This document shows, piece by piece, positions 44,259 to 52,702 of a stretch of 64,000 bases of DNA. This DNA is from Nitrosopumilus sp. UBA526 (GTDB lineage: Archaea; Thermoproteota; Nitrososphaeria; Nitrososphaerales; Nitrosopumilaceae), in the NCBI GenBank assembly GCA_002506665.1, contig DAXZ01000053.1, positions 47,966 through 111,965 on the forward strand, read 5' to 3'. Under the pieces are notes generated by a model. It was not told the DNA's origin. It saw nothing but the letters and a program-made list of their open reading frames with translations, and searched no databases. A program made the translations under genes and the position numbers. Position 1 is the stretch's first letter, and each line of letters starts with the position of its first letter.

Positions 44259-44400
44259 ATTAAAATTTGATAAAATCTGTTTTTAAATCCTAGGTATAAA
44301 AAAATAACCAATGAATTTTTGTTAAAAATCTGATCTAAAAATGCGGTAAACAGCTCAAAAAGAGATACACTAGAATATACAAGTAATTCTAGGTATCATT

Positions 44401-45366
44401 ATGCGTATTGCGTGCAGTCTAGGTTCTCTGCTATCAGTTGAGGATATTTTACAGTGCTCTGAGGCAATCTCAGATACCAATACGGATACAATATGGGTGC
44501 CAGAGACATGGGGCATGGAGAACTTTGCCATGCTAGGCGCAGTTGCGCATAGCACAAAGACGCAAAAGATAGGCTCGTCGATTATCAATATATTTTCTCG
44601 CAGTCCATCAACTATTGCAATGGGCGCAGCTACTGTAGATACGTTATCAGATGGAAGAATGATCATTGGGCTTGGCACAAGCAGTCTGCCGATTGTCGAG
44701 TCATTTCATGGTTATAAATTTGAGAGGCCGTTGCAGAGAATGAGAGAGTATGTCGAGATAATTCGACTCGTACTAGCCGGAAGGCCGGTAAACTATGACG
44801 GTGAGATATTCAAGCTGGATAATTTTACACTATTAATAAAACCACGAAGAACGGATATTCCAATCTATCTTGCAGCAATTAATCAAAGGATGGTAGACCT
44901 GGCATGGGAGATTGGCAGTGGTGTAATATTTTATCTCAGGCCACTACAGGAGATGAAACACACGATACAAAAGATGCAGTCAAGGAAAAAAATTGATGTA
45001 ACGTGCCAGATCATAACCTGTGTGGCAGAGGATTCAGAAGTTGCAGTCTTGCGCGCTAAAAAGACAATAGCATTTTACATCTCAGTTGGAGAGATATACC
45101 GCAAATTTCTCTCAGAGAATGGATTTAAAACTGAGACATGCAACATATTTGCAGAGTACAAGAAAACGGGATTTAAAACAAATCACGAGCTAGTTCCAGA
45201 TTCCATGCTACAGTCACTTGCAATATCAGGAACCCCTGATCAGTGCAGAAAGCACCTAGATGACTTTGTACAGGCAGGCATTGACCAGCCAATTTTACAG
45301 TTTAACCCCATAGGCGGGGTGCCTGACTCTTTTGAGCTCTTCAAGAAGACGTTTTTGGAGAGATGA
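44401..45366 (+). CDS. LLM-class (F420-dependent) oxidoreductase
   Basis: A luciferase-like TIM-barrel enzyme of 321 residues, in archaea usually dependent on coenzyme F420. IWVPETWGMENFAMLGAVAH is the N-terminal barrel segment. GRMIIGLGTSSLPIVESFHG and FERPLQRMREYVEIIRLVL follow, with IPIYLAAINQRMVDLAWEIG in the second half; this resembles the methylenetetrahydromethanopterin reductase-like group. The stop lies one base before the thiolase start, giving an operon with a thiolase and a DUF35 protein. The substrate is unknown, perhaps an acyl-CoA-linked compound. Confidence 0.87.
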   Translation: MRIACSLGSLLSVEDILQCSEAISDTNTDTIWVPETWGMENFAMLGAVAHSTKTQKIGSSIINIFSRSPSTIAMGAATVDTLSDGRMIIGLGTSSLPIVESFHGYKFERPLQRMREYVEIIRLVLAGRPVNYDGEIFKLDNFTLLIKPRRTDIPIYLAAINQRMVDLAWEIGSGVIFYLRPLQEMKHTIQKMQSRKKIDVTCQIITCVAEDSEVAVLRAKKTIAFYISVGEIYRKFLSENGFKTETCNIFAEYKKTGFKTNHELVPDSMLQSLAISGTPDQCRKHLDDFVQAGIDQPILQFNPIGGVPDSFELFKKTFLER

Positions 45367-45367
45367 G

Positions 45368-46477
45368 ATGAACAGGGTAGGAATAATAGGATACGGGATA
45401 ACGCCATTTACAAAAAAAGACCACAGTACCGAGTCGGCTCTGCTAGAATCAACCAGGAGATTGTTTGTAGAGAACCCGGAAATCATGCCAAAAGAGATAG
45501 ATGCAGTACTAGTATCTACTAACAGCAACACAAAGTACCTCTCCCCAATACTGTCTGAGATGACAGGTGTTAGCCCCAAAATATCTCACACGGTAGAGAG
45601 TTTGTGCAGTTCTGGTACAAACACCATAGTCTCTGCATACTCGTACATTGCGTCAGGGCTAGCAGACCTTGTTCTCGTTGCAGGTGCAGACCGATATGAC
45701 AGTCCCGGGCAGGTCCTAGAGTGGGACAACTCTAGGGGGCAGTACAAACATCCGGTCTTTTGGGCATCAATATTTTCCAAAGCCTACAAGCGCAGGTTTT
45801 CAGTATCAAACGAGCAGCTAGCAATAGTTCCCGTAAAGAATCACAAGCAGGCAAAAGATAATCCAAATGCATTATCTGAGAAAATCTGCACCGTGGAGGA
45901 TGTAATCAACTCTAAAAAGATAACCAAAGACTTGAGACTATTAGAGTGCTCAAGGCCCTGTACCGGAAGCGCATCAATTGTTTTGGGCTCAGAAGACATG
46001 GTAAAACGTCTTGCACATAGTCCCGTATGGATAACAGGCATTGGTCAAAAGACAACGTCTGCAGGGTTTACAAAAAATATCCCGTCAAACTTTATGGAAT
46101 CAACAAAAATTGCAGGCAGGATGTCACTAGAGATGTCAAATAAACACGCAAAAAACATAGACGTTGCAGAGATTCATGATGCGTTTTCTGTCTGTGAGCC
46201 GATGGCATTGGAAGCACTAGGATTCTCAGCAGACGGCAAAGGCATGCATACGATACAAGAACTGCACGAGACAGACAATTTCAAGATAAATCCTAGAGGT
46301 GGGCTAATTGGTGCAGGACACCCCCTAGGGGCCACAGGCATTGCACAAACCATAGAGGTGACACAGCAGCTTCAATCTAATGCAGGTAACAGGCAGGTAG
46401 ATGACCCAAAAGTGGGGCTAGTTCATAACATGTCTGCTGCTGCCACATCATCTACAGTACTGGTATTAGAGACATGA
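45368..46477 (+). CDS. Thiolase-family protein (acetyl-CoA acetyltransferase/SCP-x-like)
   Basis: A thiolase-fold protein of 369 residues. The active-site Cys80 is in VESLCSSGTN. EIHDAFSVCEPMAL and GGLIGAGHPLGATGIAQ carry the His and the second catalytic region. The SCP-x/archaeal-type thiolase usually works with a DUF35 partner, which follows with an ATGA overlap. In Thaumarchaeota such pairs may cleave acetoacetyl-CoA in the 3-hydroxypropionate/4-hydroxybutyrate cycle or act in isoprenoid synthesis. The open frame extends to TTG 45332 in the upstream gene, but ATG 45368 gives the usual N-terminus MNRVGIIGYG. Confidence 0.9.
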   Translation: MNRVGIIGYGITPFTKKDHSTESALLESTRRLFVENPEIMPKEIDAVLVSTNSNTKYLSPILSEMTGVSPKISHTVESLCSSGTNTIVSAYSYIASGLADLVLVAGADRYDSPGQVLEWDNSRGQYKHPVFWASIFSKAYKRRFSVSNEQLAIVPVKNHKQAKDNPNALSEKICTVEDVINSKKITKDLRLLECSRPCTGSASIVLGSEDMVKRLAHSPVWITGIGQKTTSAGFTKNIPSNFMESTKIAGRMSLEMSNKHAKNIDVAEIHDAFSVCEPMALEALGFSADGKGMHTIQELHETDNFKINPRGGLIGAGHPLGATGIAQTIEVTQQLQSNAGNRQVDDPKVGLVHNMSAAATSSTVLVLET

Positions 46478-46779
46478 GTTTTGAAGCAAGGTTAAGTGAG
46501 GGCAAGTTCTGCATTCCGGAATGTACGCAATGCAAAAAAACAGTATGGCCCCCATCAGAGTTTTGCAATCATTGCTTTGGAGATGTACAACTGCGAGAGG
46601 GGGATTTTGAGGGCAAAGTAATAGAGTTCTCCCAGCAAAAAGAGGGATATTTTTGTCTAGTCGAATTTGAGAGTATACGAATCATGGCAGGAATATCGCA
46701 ATGCCCAAAATTAGGACAGACCGTAAGAATGTCAAAGTGTGGAATCATTAATGCGAGTTATTCTTTTTGGGTTGTGTGA
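46474..46779 (+). CDS. DUF35 OB-fold/zinc-ribbon acyl-CoA-associated protein
   Basis: A 101-residue partner protein with four zinc-binding Cys (about 17, 20, 31, 34, in PECTQCKKTVWPPSEFCNHC), followed by an OB-fold (about 45-100; GKVIEFSQQKEGYFCLVEF). In archaea DUF35 proteins bridge thiolase and HMG-CoA synthase or otherwise hold acyl-CoA. It overlaps the thiolase stop (ATGA) and overlaps the convergent methyltransferase by 32 bases. Confidence 0.88.
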   Translation: MSFEARLSEGKFCIPECTQCKKTVWPPSEFCNHCFGDVQLREGDFEGKVIEFSQQKEGYFCLVEFESIRIMAGISQCPKLGQTVRMSKCGIINASYSFWVV

Positions 46780-47593
46780 ATTTAGTATAGATGTATGGTG
46801 TCTCTAGCTCTTGATCAAAAGTCCAGACGGTAGGCAACGAGACAGTATCAACTATTTTGAGATTGTATCTATTGATTAGTGCACTCCATCCACCGTCTTT
46901 TGAATCACTAGATAACGGTCTTGTGATATGAGTACCTGTAAAGACTATACCAGCATCATCTAGATTCATCATGTTGATTCTATCAATTATGCCATTTGCA
47001 AGAATGTCTCCGCCCATCTGAGCAAGTCCCCCGATAAAAAAGATGGGCTTTTTGAGATGAAGTGAGGCATAGTCAAACTCCAAGGCATCATAACATTTCG
47101 GGTCAAAGTTTTGACGAGTAGACTCGCAGAGCTTGGCTTGTAATTGAACTAGCACATCGTCTATCTCAATACTGCATGATCTCATGCCTACAACACTGCC
47201 ACAAAACGCAATCCTGCCATCCCCTGAACCAATATCTACTAGTTCCCGGTATCCAGACTCTTTTGCAATACATGCCAGGACAAATGCTGACATTATCCAT
47301 GTCGGATAAAACGGCTGACAGCTTGAACCATGCTTTATGCTGTTTAGCCAATACTCGTTAATGTCGCCTTCATAAACGATACATGGCGTTTCTGATATTT
47401 TCTCATGATAATGGCCAAAGTAGATCGGATTTTTGAGTGCAAAATCATGGAGGGCATGCAAGTTATCGGCACCAAATGGAAACTTTGCAGATACAAGTGA
47501 TGGAAGTACTTCCTGAATGTGGGCGTTTCCAGAATAGCTGCAGGCAAAGTCTCGTTTGAGCTGCACGAGGTTTCTCACAAGACTCTCAAGCAT
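46748..47593 (-). CDS. SAM-dependent methyltransferase-like protein
   Basis: A 281-residue protein with a class I methyltransferase core. Motif I is LVDIGSGDGRIAF (about 120-132), followed by an acidic SIEIDDVLV for SAM ribose binding. The N-terminal 100 residues (Phe- and His-rich) and the C-terminus are unique. No substrate-binding clue such as NPPY or a Zn site is present. It is convergent with the DUF35 gene. The family seems archaeal and its substrate is unknown. Confidence 0.75.
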   Translation of the reverse strand: MLESLVRNLVQLKRDFACSYSGNAHIQEVLPSLVSAKFPFGADNLHALHDFALKNPIYFGHYHEKISETPCIVYEGDINEYWLNSIKHGSSCQPFYPTWIMSAFVLACIAKESGYRELVDIGSGDGRIAFCGSVVGMRSCSIEIDDVLVQLQAKLCESTRQNFDPKCYDALEFDYASLHLKKPIFFIGGLAQMGGDILANGIIDRINMMNLDDAGIVFTGTHITRPLSSDSKDGGWSALINRYNLKIVDTVSLPTVWTFDQELETPYIYTKFTQPKKNNSH

Positions 47594-47825
47594 GATATTC
47601 GGATAACATTTGGGGTTTGATAAACTCAGTGATATCTGCGTTAGACTTTGCCAATAAATCAGGCCTTTGTATCTCCAGGTATGGGAGGTGGCATAGTATA
47701 GAGAATTTACCTCAAAGTGTGATTATATAATTACCTTGCCGTATTATACGCAACTTTAGCAAGCAACGTCATTGAAACAAAAATCTACCTTGTTAACAAT
47801 CACAGAACAGACTAGTTCTGAGACA

Positions 47826-48335
47826 ATGCAAAAGCATCAAAGAGCTTCTAGAATGCGCAGTCAGCGAGGATACAATTGGGAGGATACAATTGTGAAACGG
47901 TTCAACGGTACCCAAGACTGGAAGGCATTCAGACTGGGGTCACCTAGCATAGCCCTGCCTGATGTTCTAGCAGTCAATACAAAAAAATGTTCAATATTTA
48001 CCATCGAGGCAAAGTCTGGTACTAGTACATCGTTGCCGGTACCTGCAGATCAAATTGAACGGTGTCTTGACTGGATTAATACATTTGAGATCTATGAAAA
48101 TAAAAGCGTCCTCCTAGCATTCAAATTTCTATCAAAAAGGAGGATAAGCACAGGAAGGTATGAGAACAGGGAGTTGCGAGAATATTTCAAAGTCTGGGAC
48201 GAGTCACTAAAAATAACTGACTGTGTGTGCACCTATGAGGGCAGGGTCTTTTCAAGGGCAGATGGCGTCAAAAAAGAGATCACCCTTCAAGAGTGCGAGA
48301 TGCCCTTTAAGACAAAACAGAGAACACATACCTGA
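47826..48335 (+). CDS. Holliday junction resolvase-like nuclease (Hjc family)
   Basis: A PD-(D/E)XK nuclease of about 169 residues. Expected Hjc elements are RGYNWEDTIVKRF (Glu19 of the core), GSPSIALPDVLAV (catalytic Asp) and FTIEAKSGTS (the E-x-K), with a substrate-contact segment LPVPADQIERCLDW. Hjc resolves four-way DNA junctions in recombination and fork repair. The frame is open from TTG 47772; ATG 47826 starts close to the core and is preferred. The C-terminal tail (KTKQRTHT) is basic. Confidence 0.85.
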   Translation: MQKHQRASRMRSQRGYNWEDTIVKRFNGTQDWKAFRLGSPSIALPDVLAVNTKKCSIFTIEAKSGTSTSLPVPADQIERCLDWINTFEIYENKSVLLAFKFLSKRRISTGRYENRELREYFKVWDESLKITDCVCTYEGRVFSRADGVKKEITLQECEMPFKTKQRTHT

Positions 48336-48448
48336 TCCCCCAAAGTTTGAACACACGCAAATCATCAAATGACACCAAAGTGACTGATACCTTAGAGAGA
48401 TATTGTTCGTCAAATCATTTTTAAAGTGCATAGTACCATACTAGGAGT

Positions 48449-48874
48449 ATGCCAGAAGATGATACTACAGAATCCATAGTAGAGACTGCATCTGATGCCA
48501 AAGTAGGTTCAAGAATTAGTTTTGAAGAGTTTACAGATGAGAGGATGCTTGTCAGTCATGACATATTTGGCAAAAAACAGATGAAGATCAAAGTAGTAGA
48601 GGTCTCAGATGAACCCCCCGTACTAAAGTGGAAGTTTGGAGATAGAGTAAAGGTTACAAAGATTCTAGTAACTATCAAACACCTTACAACCCAGCAGGTC
48701 GAAGAGGCCGAGTTTGATATAGAGGCCATAGAAAGGGAACTAGCAGAAAAGAGACACTACACATCAACGAACAGATGGATCCCAACAACGGATATTAAAA
48801 ATGGCTATGTCGTAGGTTCAAAGCATACTCGATTAATTAGTGATGCCTCTGCACTAGATTACATAGTGTTCTAA
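48449..48874 (+). CDS. Unknown small soluble protein
   Basis: A 141-residue acidic protein. The N-terminus (MPEDDTTESIVETASDAKVG) looks disordered. The rest alternates strands and charged loops (VLKWKFGDRVKVTKILVTIK). I do not recognise it. The next gene begins 46 bases after its stop. Confidence 0.65.
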   Translation: MPEDDTTESIVETASDAKVGSRISFEEFTDERMLVSHDIFGKKQMKIKVVEVSDEPPVLKWKFGDRVKVTKILVTIKHLTTQQVEEAEFDIEAIERELAEKRHYTSTNRWIPTTDIKNGYVVGSKHTRLISDASALDYIVF

Positions 48875-48919
48875 TTTAGTTGAAAACATTATAAACACAA
48901 GAATTTGAAAAGTCATTAT

Positions 48920-49225
48920 ATGAGTTCAAGGGAATTTGATGTAAACGGAACAGGGTACAAGATAGTGCTGACAGAACAGGTAGTCAGTCATGTAAATAAC
49001 CTCAAAACCCTCTACAATGCTGCATATGAGGATCCTGAGAGCTTTGAGGATGTGAGTTCAGAGATCTCAAACACGATAAACGAGATTGCCGGTACCATCG
49101 AGCCACATGCCGAAGACAATGACTTGGACGGAGTTATACAAGAGATCATAAAGGCAGTAGACCGCAAAGCCGAAGAGATCAAAAAAGAGCTAGAAAGCAA
49201 ACCCATAAAAAAATCAAGGAAATAA
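48920..49225 (+). CDS. Unknown helical protein
   Basis: A 101-residue protein starting MSSREFDVNGTGYKIVLTE. It is mainly helical and acidic, with a Lys-rich end (KPIKKSRK). The frame extends to TTG 48905; ATG 48920 is preferred because a TATA-like CATTATAAACA (near 48887-48897) lies about 27 bases upstream. No domain is recognised. Confidence 0.65.
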   Translation: MSSREFDVNGTGYKIVLTEQVVSHVNNLKTLYNAAYEDPESFEDVSSEISNTINEIAGTIEPHAEDNDLDGVIQEIIKAVDRKAEEIKKELESKPIKKSRK

Positions 49226-49299
49226 TGCATTTCTGACCTTAAACTTGGGGGTGGAAATAGGAATAGATTAATTAGATTCTAAACCATATAGCTATTAAC

Positions 49300-49416
49300 A
49301 TGTCAAACGGCTGTCAATGTGGAATATGTGGTCACAATAGTGAAGATGAATGTCTGCAAAAAGAATGCAAATGTTGTCTAAACTTTCATGAGAGATCAGG
49401 GCCTAAACGAAAATAA
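49300..49416 (+). CDS. Very small Cys-rich protein
   Basis: A 38-residue ORF, MSNGCQCGICGHNSEDECLQ then KECKCCLNFHERS and a basic end. Seven Cys residues within the first 26 and one His form one or two probable metal sites. A TATA-like element lies roughly 25 bases upstream within GATTAATTAGA. It is separate from neighbours. Coding status rests on the Cys spacing and the clean start and stop. Confidence 0.6.
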   Translation: MSNGCQCGICGHNSEDECLQKECKCCLNFHERSGPKRK

Positions 49417-49517
49417 ATCCCAAAATTAATCAAAACAACTGCATCTCTTTGAGATGTGGCGGACACATCCAAGGATTTTATGATCACGGCATCCACATAG
49501 GACACATCTTTTGCCGG

Positions 49518-49931
49518 TCATAACTTTGCAATTATCTCCGTTATATCATCTATCATCTCATTGTCCTCTAATGCCTCGATTATCTTTAATCGCATATTTT
49601 TTATCCTCAGAGTGTCATCAGAGTACAACAAAGTCATGGTCTCAATCTCTTGCTCAAAGAAATAGTTTTTCAGATAGTGGCTAAATTTTGTTCTGAGCCC
49701 TTTAAAGTCAGACACTGTTATCTTGTACTCGTCAACTGTATTTACAGACACCTTGAGAAAGCCGTTTATCTTTAGTATCTCTAGCTTGATATTATCAAGA
49801 CCACCCGGTTTGTCTTGAATCTCTTTGAGTGTATTGTACGAGTCTATGATTTGTGCAAGAATCCGCTTTAGATGTTCATTATAAGAGACCACATATGTAA
49901 CAGAACAGGCATCTAATCTATATTTTAGCAA
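49518..49931 (-). CDS. Unknown protein divergent from thrC
   Basis: A 137-residue helical protein with no Cys motif and no membrane segment. Features are a coil-prone middle (HLKRILAQIIDSYNTLKEIQ) and a C-terminal DNEMIDDITEIIAKL. It is divergent from thrC, with 45 bases between the starts, so both promoters overlap. No function is suggested by sequence. Confidence 0.62.
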   Translation of the reverse strand: MLKYRLDACSVTYVVSYNEHLKRILAQIIDSYNTLKEIQDKPGGLDNIKLEILKINGFLKVSVNTVDEYKITVSDFKGLRTKFSHYLKNYFFEQEIETMTLLYSDDTLRIKNMRLKIIEALEDNEMIDDITEIIAKL

Positions 49932-49976
49932 TTAGACGATTATGCTTTAAATTATCAGCGATTATCTATAATTACG

Positions 49977-51311
49977 ATGCAAGACGGAGCACATCTCAAA
50001 TGTATCGACCCACGATGTGGATCAGAGTATCCAATATCGTATGCCAATGTGCAATGCGCCCGGGGCCATCTCCTAGATGTGACATACAAGACTAGGCCAC
50101 CATCCTCACTAAAAGAGACATTCTACAAGAGACGAAATTCTGAAGGGAGTATCTTCAATGAGAGCGGGGTATGGAGATTCAGAGAGTTGCTAAACTTTGT
50201 TCAGATAGATACCACAGACATTGACCAGTGCTCAAAGTATCTCGTGTCCCTTGATGGTGCAGAAGGGAGGCAGTCAAAACCGTATCAAATGTCCAAGGTG
50301 GCAGAATTTGTAGGCATCTCTAGTGATAATTTGTGGCTACAGCCAGAAGGATACAACCCTAGCGGGTCATTTAAGGACAACGGTATGGCCACGGCCGTAA
50401 CTCATGCAAAGCTGATAGGTGCAAAAAAAATAGTCTGTGCATCAACTGGCAACACGTCGGCATCTGCAGGAATGTTTGCAGCAAACGAAGGAATAAAATG
50501 CGATGTGTATATCCCATCAGGCCAGATAGCTCCTGGAAAACTTAGTCAAGCATATCAGTTTGGAGCTCAGATAATAGAAGTTGATGGAAATTTTGATGAT
50601 GCATTAAAACAATCATTGCAAGATGCGCAAAACCATAAAGGATACACGGTAAACTCTGTTAATCCATTTAGAATCGAGGGCCAAAAAACAATTCCGTTTC
50701 GGGCACTAGAGTATCTAAACTGGGAGGCGCCAGACTGGATTGTATATCCCGGAGGAGCTCTTGGAAACACAACGAGTTGTGGCAAAGCCCTGATGGAACT
50801 CTATGAGTGGGGCTGGATTAAAAAGATCCCAAAGATAGCAGTAATTAATTCTGTGGGCGCAAGTACATTGTCCGATCTGTACAATGGAAAATTTGAAGAC
50901 AAACTCCGATGGAACAATGGCAATCCAGATACAGAACTAGTCTCAAGATACTATGATCATCTAGATGAAGCAGGACTAAGACCAAAGACCAAGGCGACAG
51001 CAATTCAGATTGGCAGGCCTGCAAATCTACTAAAGGGACTGCGCGCATTAGAGTTTACAGACGGGGTTGTAACTACGGTTACGGATTCTGAGATGCTTGA
51101 TGGCATGTCAGTTGTTGGCCTAAACGGGTTTGATTGCGAGATGGCATCAGGGGCAACGGTAGTCGGAATTAAAAAACTGATAAATCAGGAGATAATCAAA
51201 AAAGACGATACGGTGGTAGGAATACTTACGGGAAGGCAAAAGGATGCCATGATACCAGTAGATTATCACCGGGATTCAGAGAACAGGTTTGCAAAACCTC
51301 CCAGAAATTAG
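49977..51311 (+). CDS. thrC: Threonine synthase
   Basis: Converts O-phosphohomoserine to threonine with PLP. The 444 residues have the PLP Lys133 (PSGSFKDNGMATA), CASTGNTSASAGMFAANEG and GALGNTTSCGKALMELYEW. The N-terminal Cys residues (Cys9, Cys14, Cys27 and His31) suggest a small zinc ribbon, a variation seen in archaeal forms. Threonine so made can feed ilvA (36.5 kb), giving the isoleucine precursor. Related PLP enzymes (cysteate or cysteine synthases) are less likely given the length. Confidence 0.92.
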   Translation: MQDGAHLKCIDPRCGSEYPISYANVQCARGHLLDVTYKTRPPSSLKETFYKRRNSEGSIFNESGVWRFRELLNFVQIDTTDIDQCSKYLVSLDGAEGRQSKPYQMSKVAEFVGISSDNLWLQPEGYNPSGSFKDNGMATAVTHAKLIGAKKIVCASTGNTSASAGMFAANEGIKCDVYIPSGQIAPGKLSQAYQFGAQIIEVDGNFDDALKQSLQDAQNHKGYTVNSVNPFRIEGQKTIPFRALEYLNWEAPDWIVYPGGALGNTTSCGKALMELYEWGWIKKIPKIAVINSVGASTLSDLYNGKFEDKLRWNNGNPDTELVSRYYDHLDEAGLRPKTKATAIQIGRPANLLKGLRALEFTDGVVTTVTDSEMLDGMSVVGLNGFDCEMASGATVVGIKKLINQEIIKKDDTVVGILTGRQKDAMIPVDYHRDSENRFAKPPRN

Positions 51312-51445
51312 CCGTGGTTTCTTGAGATTTATAACTCAAGAGTTAAATCCATGTTTTGCTGTACAAAATACAACCAAAAGATGGTGCAGAAAAATTAAAT
51401 GAGTAATTGTAACGACCAGTTTGAGAAATCCGCAGGGAGAATATA

Positions 51446-52702
51446 ATGGTAGAATCACTGATAATTGAGATACCGGTACTAGCCACGCTAATAGTCCTGT
51501 CGGGGTTTTTCAGCGGATTAGAAGTGGCCTTGGTCGGAGTAAGAAAGTCCAAGGTGTTGCAGCTATTCAATGCTGGAAAGAAAGGCTCCAAGGCACTTTA
51601 CAGATTAAAGACAAACCCAAGCTGGATGATGTCAAGTGTGAATCTTGGAAACAACCTTGTAAATGTTGGAGCATCAGCACTGGCAACAAGTGTGGCAATC
51701 AGAATATTTGGCAATGACGGACTAGGTATTGCAGTAGGGATCATGACATTTCTTATCTTGATATTCGGTGAGATCACGCCAAAGACCTATTGTAATGCAA
51801 ACTCGACAAAGATTGCATTAAGATATGCACCAGTCTTGCTTGCATTTAGCTATGTGTTTTATCCTGTCGTAAAGTTCTTTGAGATAGTTACAAGGGGGGT
51901 AGTCAGGGTGACAGGAAGCAGTCACATGCCACCTCCAATTACTGAAGAGGAGATCAAAGGAGTCATAGACCAAGGACTAGAAGAAAAAGCAATAGAGAAA
52001 GAAGAGATGGAACTAGTTCATGGAGCCCTAAAGTTTGATGATATTGTAATTCGCTCAGTGATGACACCTAGAACAAAGATGTTCACTTTGAATTCCAAGA
52101 TGTTGCTCTTTGAGGCATTGCCGCAAATAAACCAGAGTGGACATTCAAGAATTCCAGTCTTTGGAGATACAAGTGATGAGATTGTAGGGTTTGTCCATGT
52201 AAGTGATGTTCTCAAAGAGCTCGAAAGAGACAACAAGATGACTAGTCTTGAAAAGATGGCAAGAAAGCCCATCTTTGTATCACAAGAAAAGAGGGTCAGT
52301 GCACTGCTAAAGGAGATGAAGGGAAGAAAGACGCACATTGCAATGGTAGTTGATGAGCACGGAGGAGTAGAGGGACTTGTGACCTTGGAGGATCTGCTTG
52401 AGGAGATAGTAGGTGAGATTGAAGATGAGACAGATCCCACAAGACATGCAGGATATGAAAAGATTGACAGTGACACCATCATCACCAACGGAGAGATAGA
52501 GATTGACACAATTAATGAGATCTTTGATACTAGAATTCCAGAAGGAGATGACTATGCAACACTTAGTGGGCTGTTACATGAGAGACTGCAAGACATTCCA
52601 CAAGAAGGAGACAAGGTAGAGATTAACGAGTTGCGCATAATAGTTGAAAATACGACAAATAACACCCCTAAGCGAATTCGAATAGAGAGAATCAAGAGCT
52701 AG
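51446..52702 (+). CDS. CNNM/CorC-HlyC family membrane protein with CBS domains
   Basis: A 418-residue membrane protein. The N-terminal CNNM (DUF21) domain has four helices, among them LATLIVLSGFFSGLEVALVG and MTFLILIFGEITPKTYC. A CBS pair (about 205-320; SVMTPRTKMFTLNS, then VVDEHGGVEGLVTLEDLLEE) follows, with a C-terminal CorC_HlyC domain (about 335-415). The family is linked to magnesium or cobalt efflux. It is convergent with GAPDH, whose stop overlaps its own by four bases. Confidence 0.9.
   Translation: MVESLIIEIPVLATLIVLSGFFSGLEVALVGVRKSKVLQLFNAGKKGSKALYRLKTNPSWMMSSVNLGNNLVNVGASALATSVAIRIFGNDGLGIAVGIMTFLILIFGEITPKTYCNANSTKIALRYAPVLLAFSYVFYPVVKFFEIVTRGVVRVTGSSHMPPPITEEEIKGVIDQGLEEKAIEKEEMELVHGALKFDDIVIRSVMTPRTKMFTLNSKMLLFEALPQINQSGHSRIPVFGDTSDEIVGFVHVSDVLKELERDNKMTSLEKMARKPIFVSQEKRVSALLKEMKGRKTHIAMVVDEHGGVEGLVTLEDLLEEIVGEIEDETDPTRHAGYEKIDSDTIITNGEIEIDTINEIFDTRIPEGDDYATLSGLLHERLQDIPQEGDKVEINELRIIVENTTNNTPKRIRIERIKS

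Larger units (their letters stand above)
42858..44380. repeat. Direct repeat copy B of the convergent two-gene module
   Basis: Matches 40549-42615 but is shorter (1523 bases) because about 544 bases are missing within the kinase-like gene, corresponding to roughly 41762-42308 of copy A. Both ends of the repeat are preserved. Confidence 0.88.

Noticed and set aside
46748..46779. Overlap of the DUF35 and methyltransferase genes as evidence of a frame error
   Set aside because: Both C-termini read normally and short convergent overlaps are common in this window.
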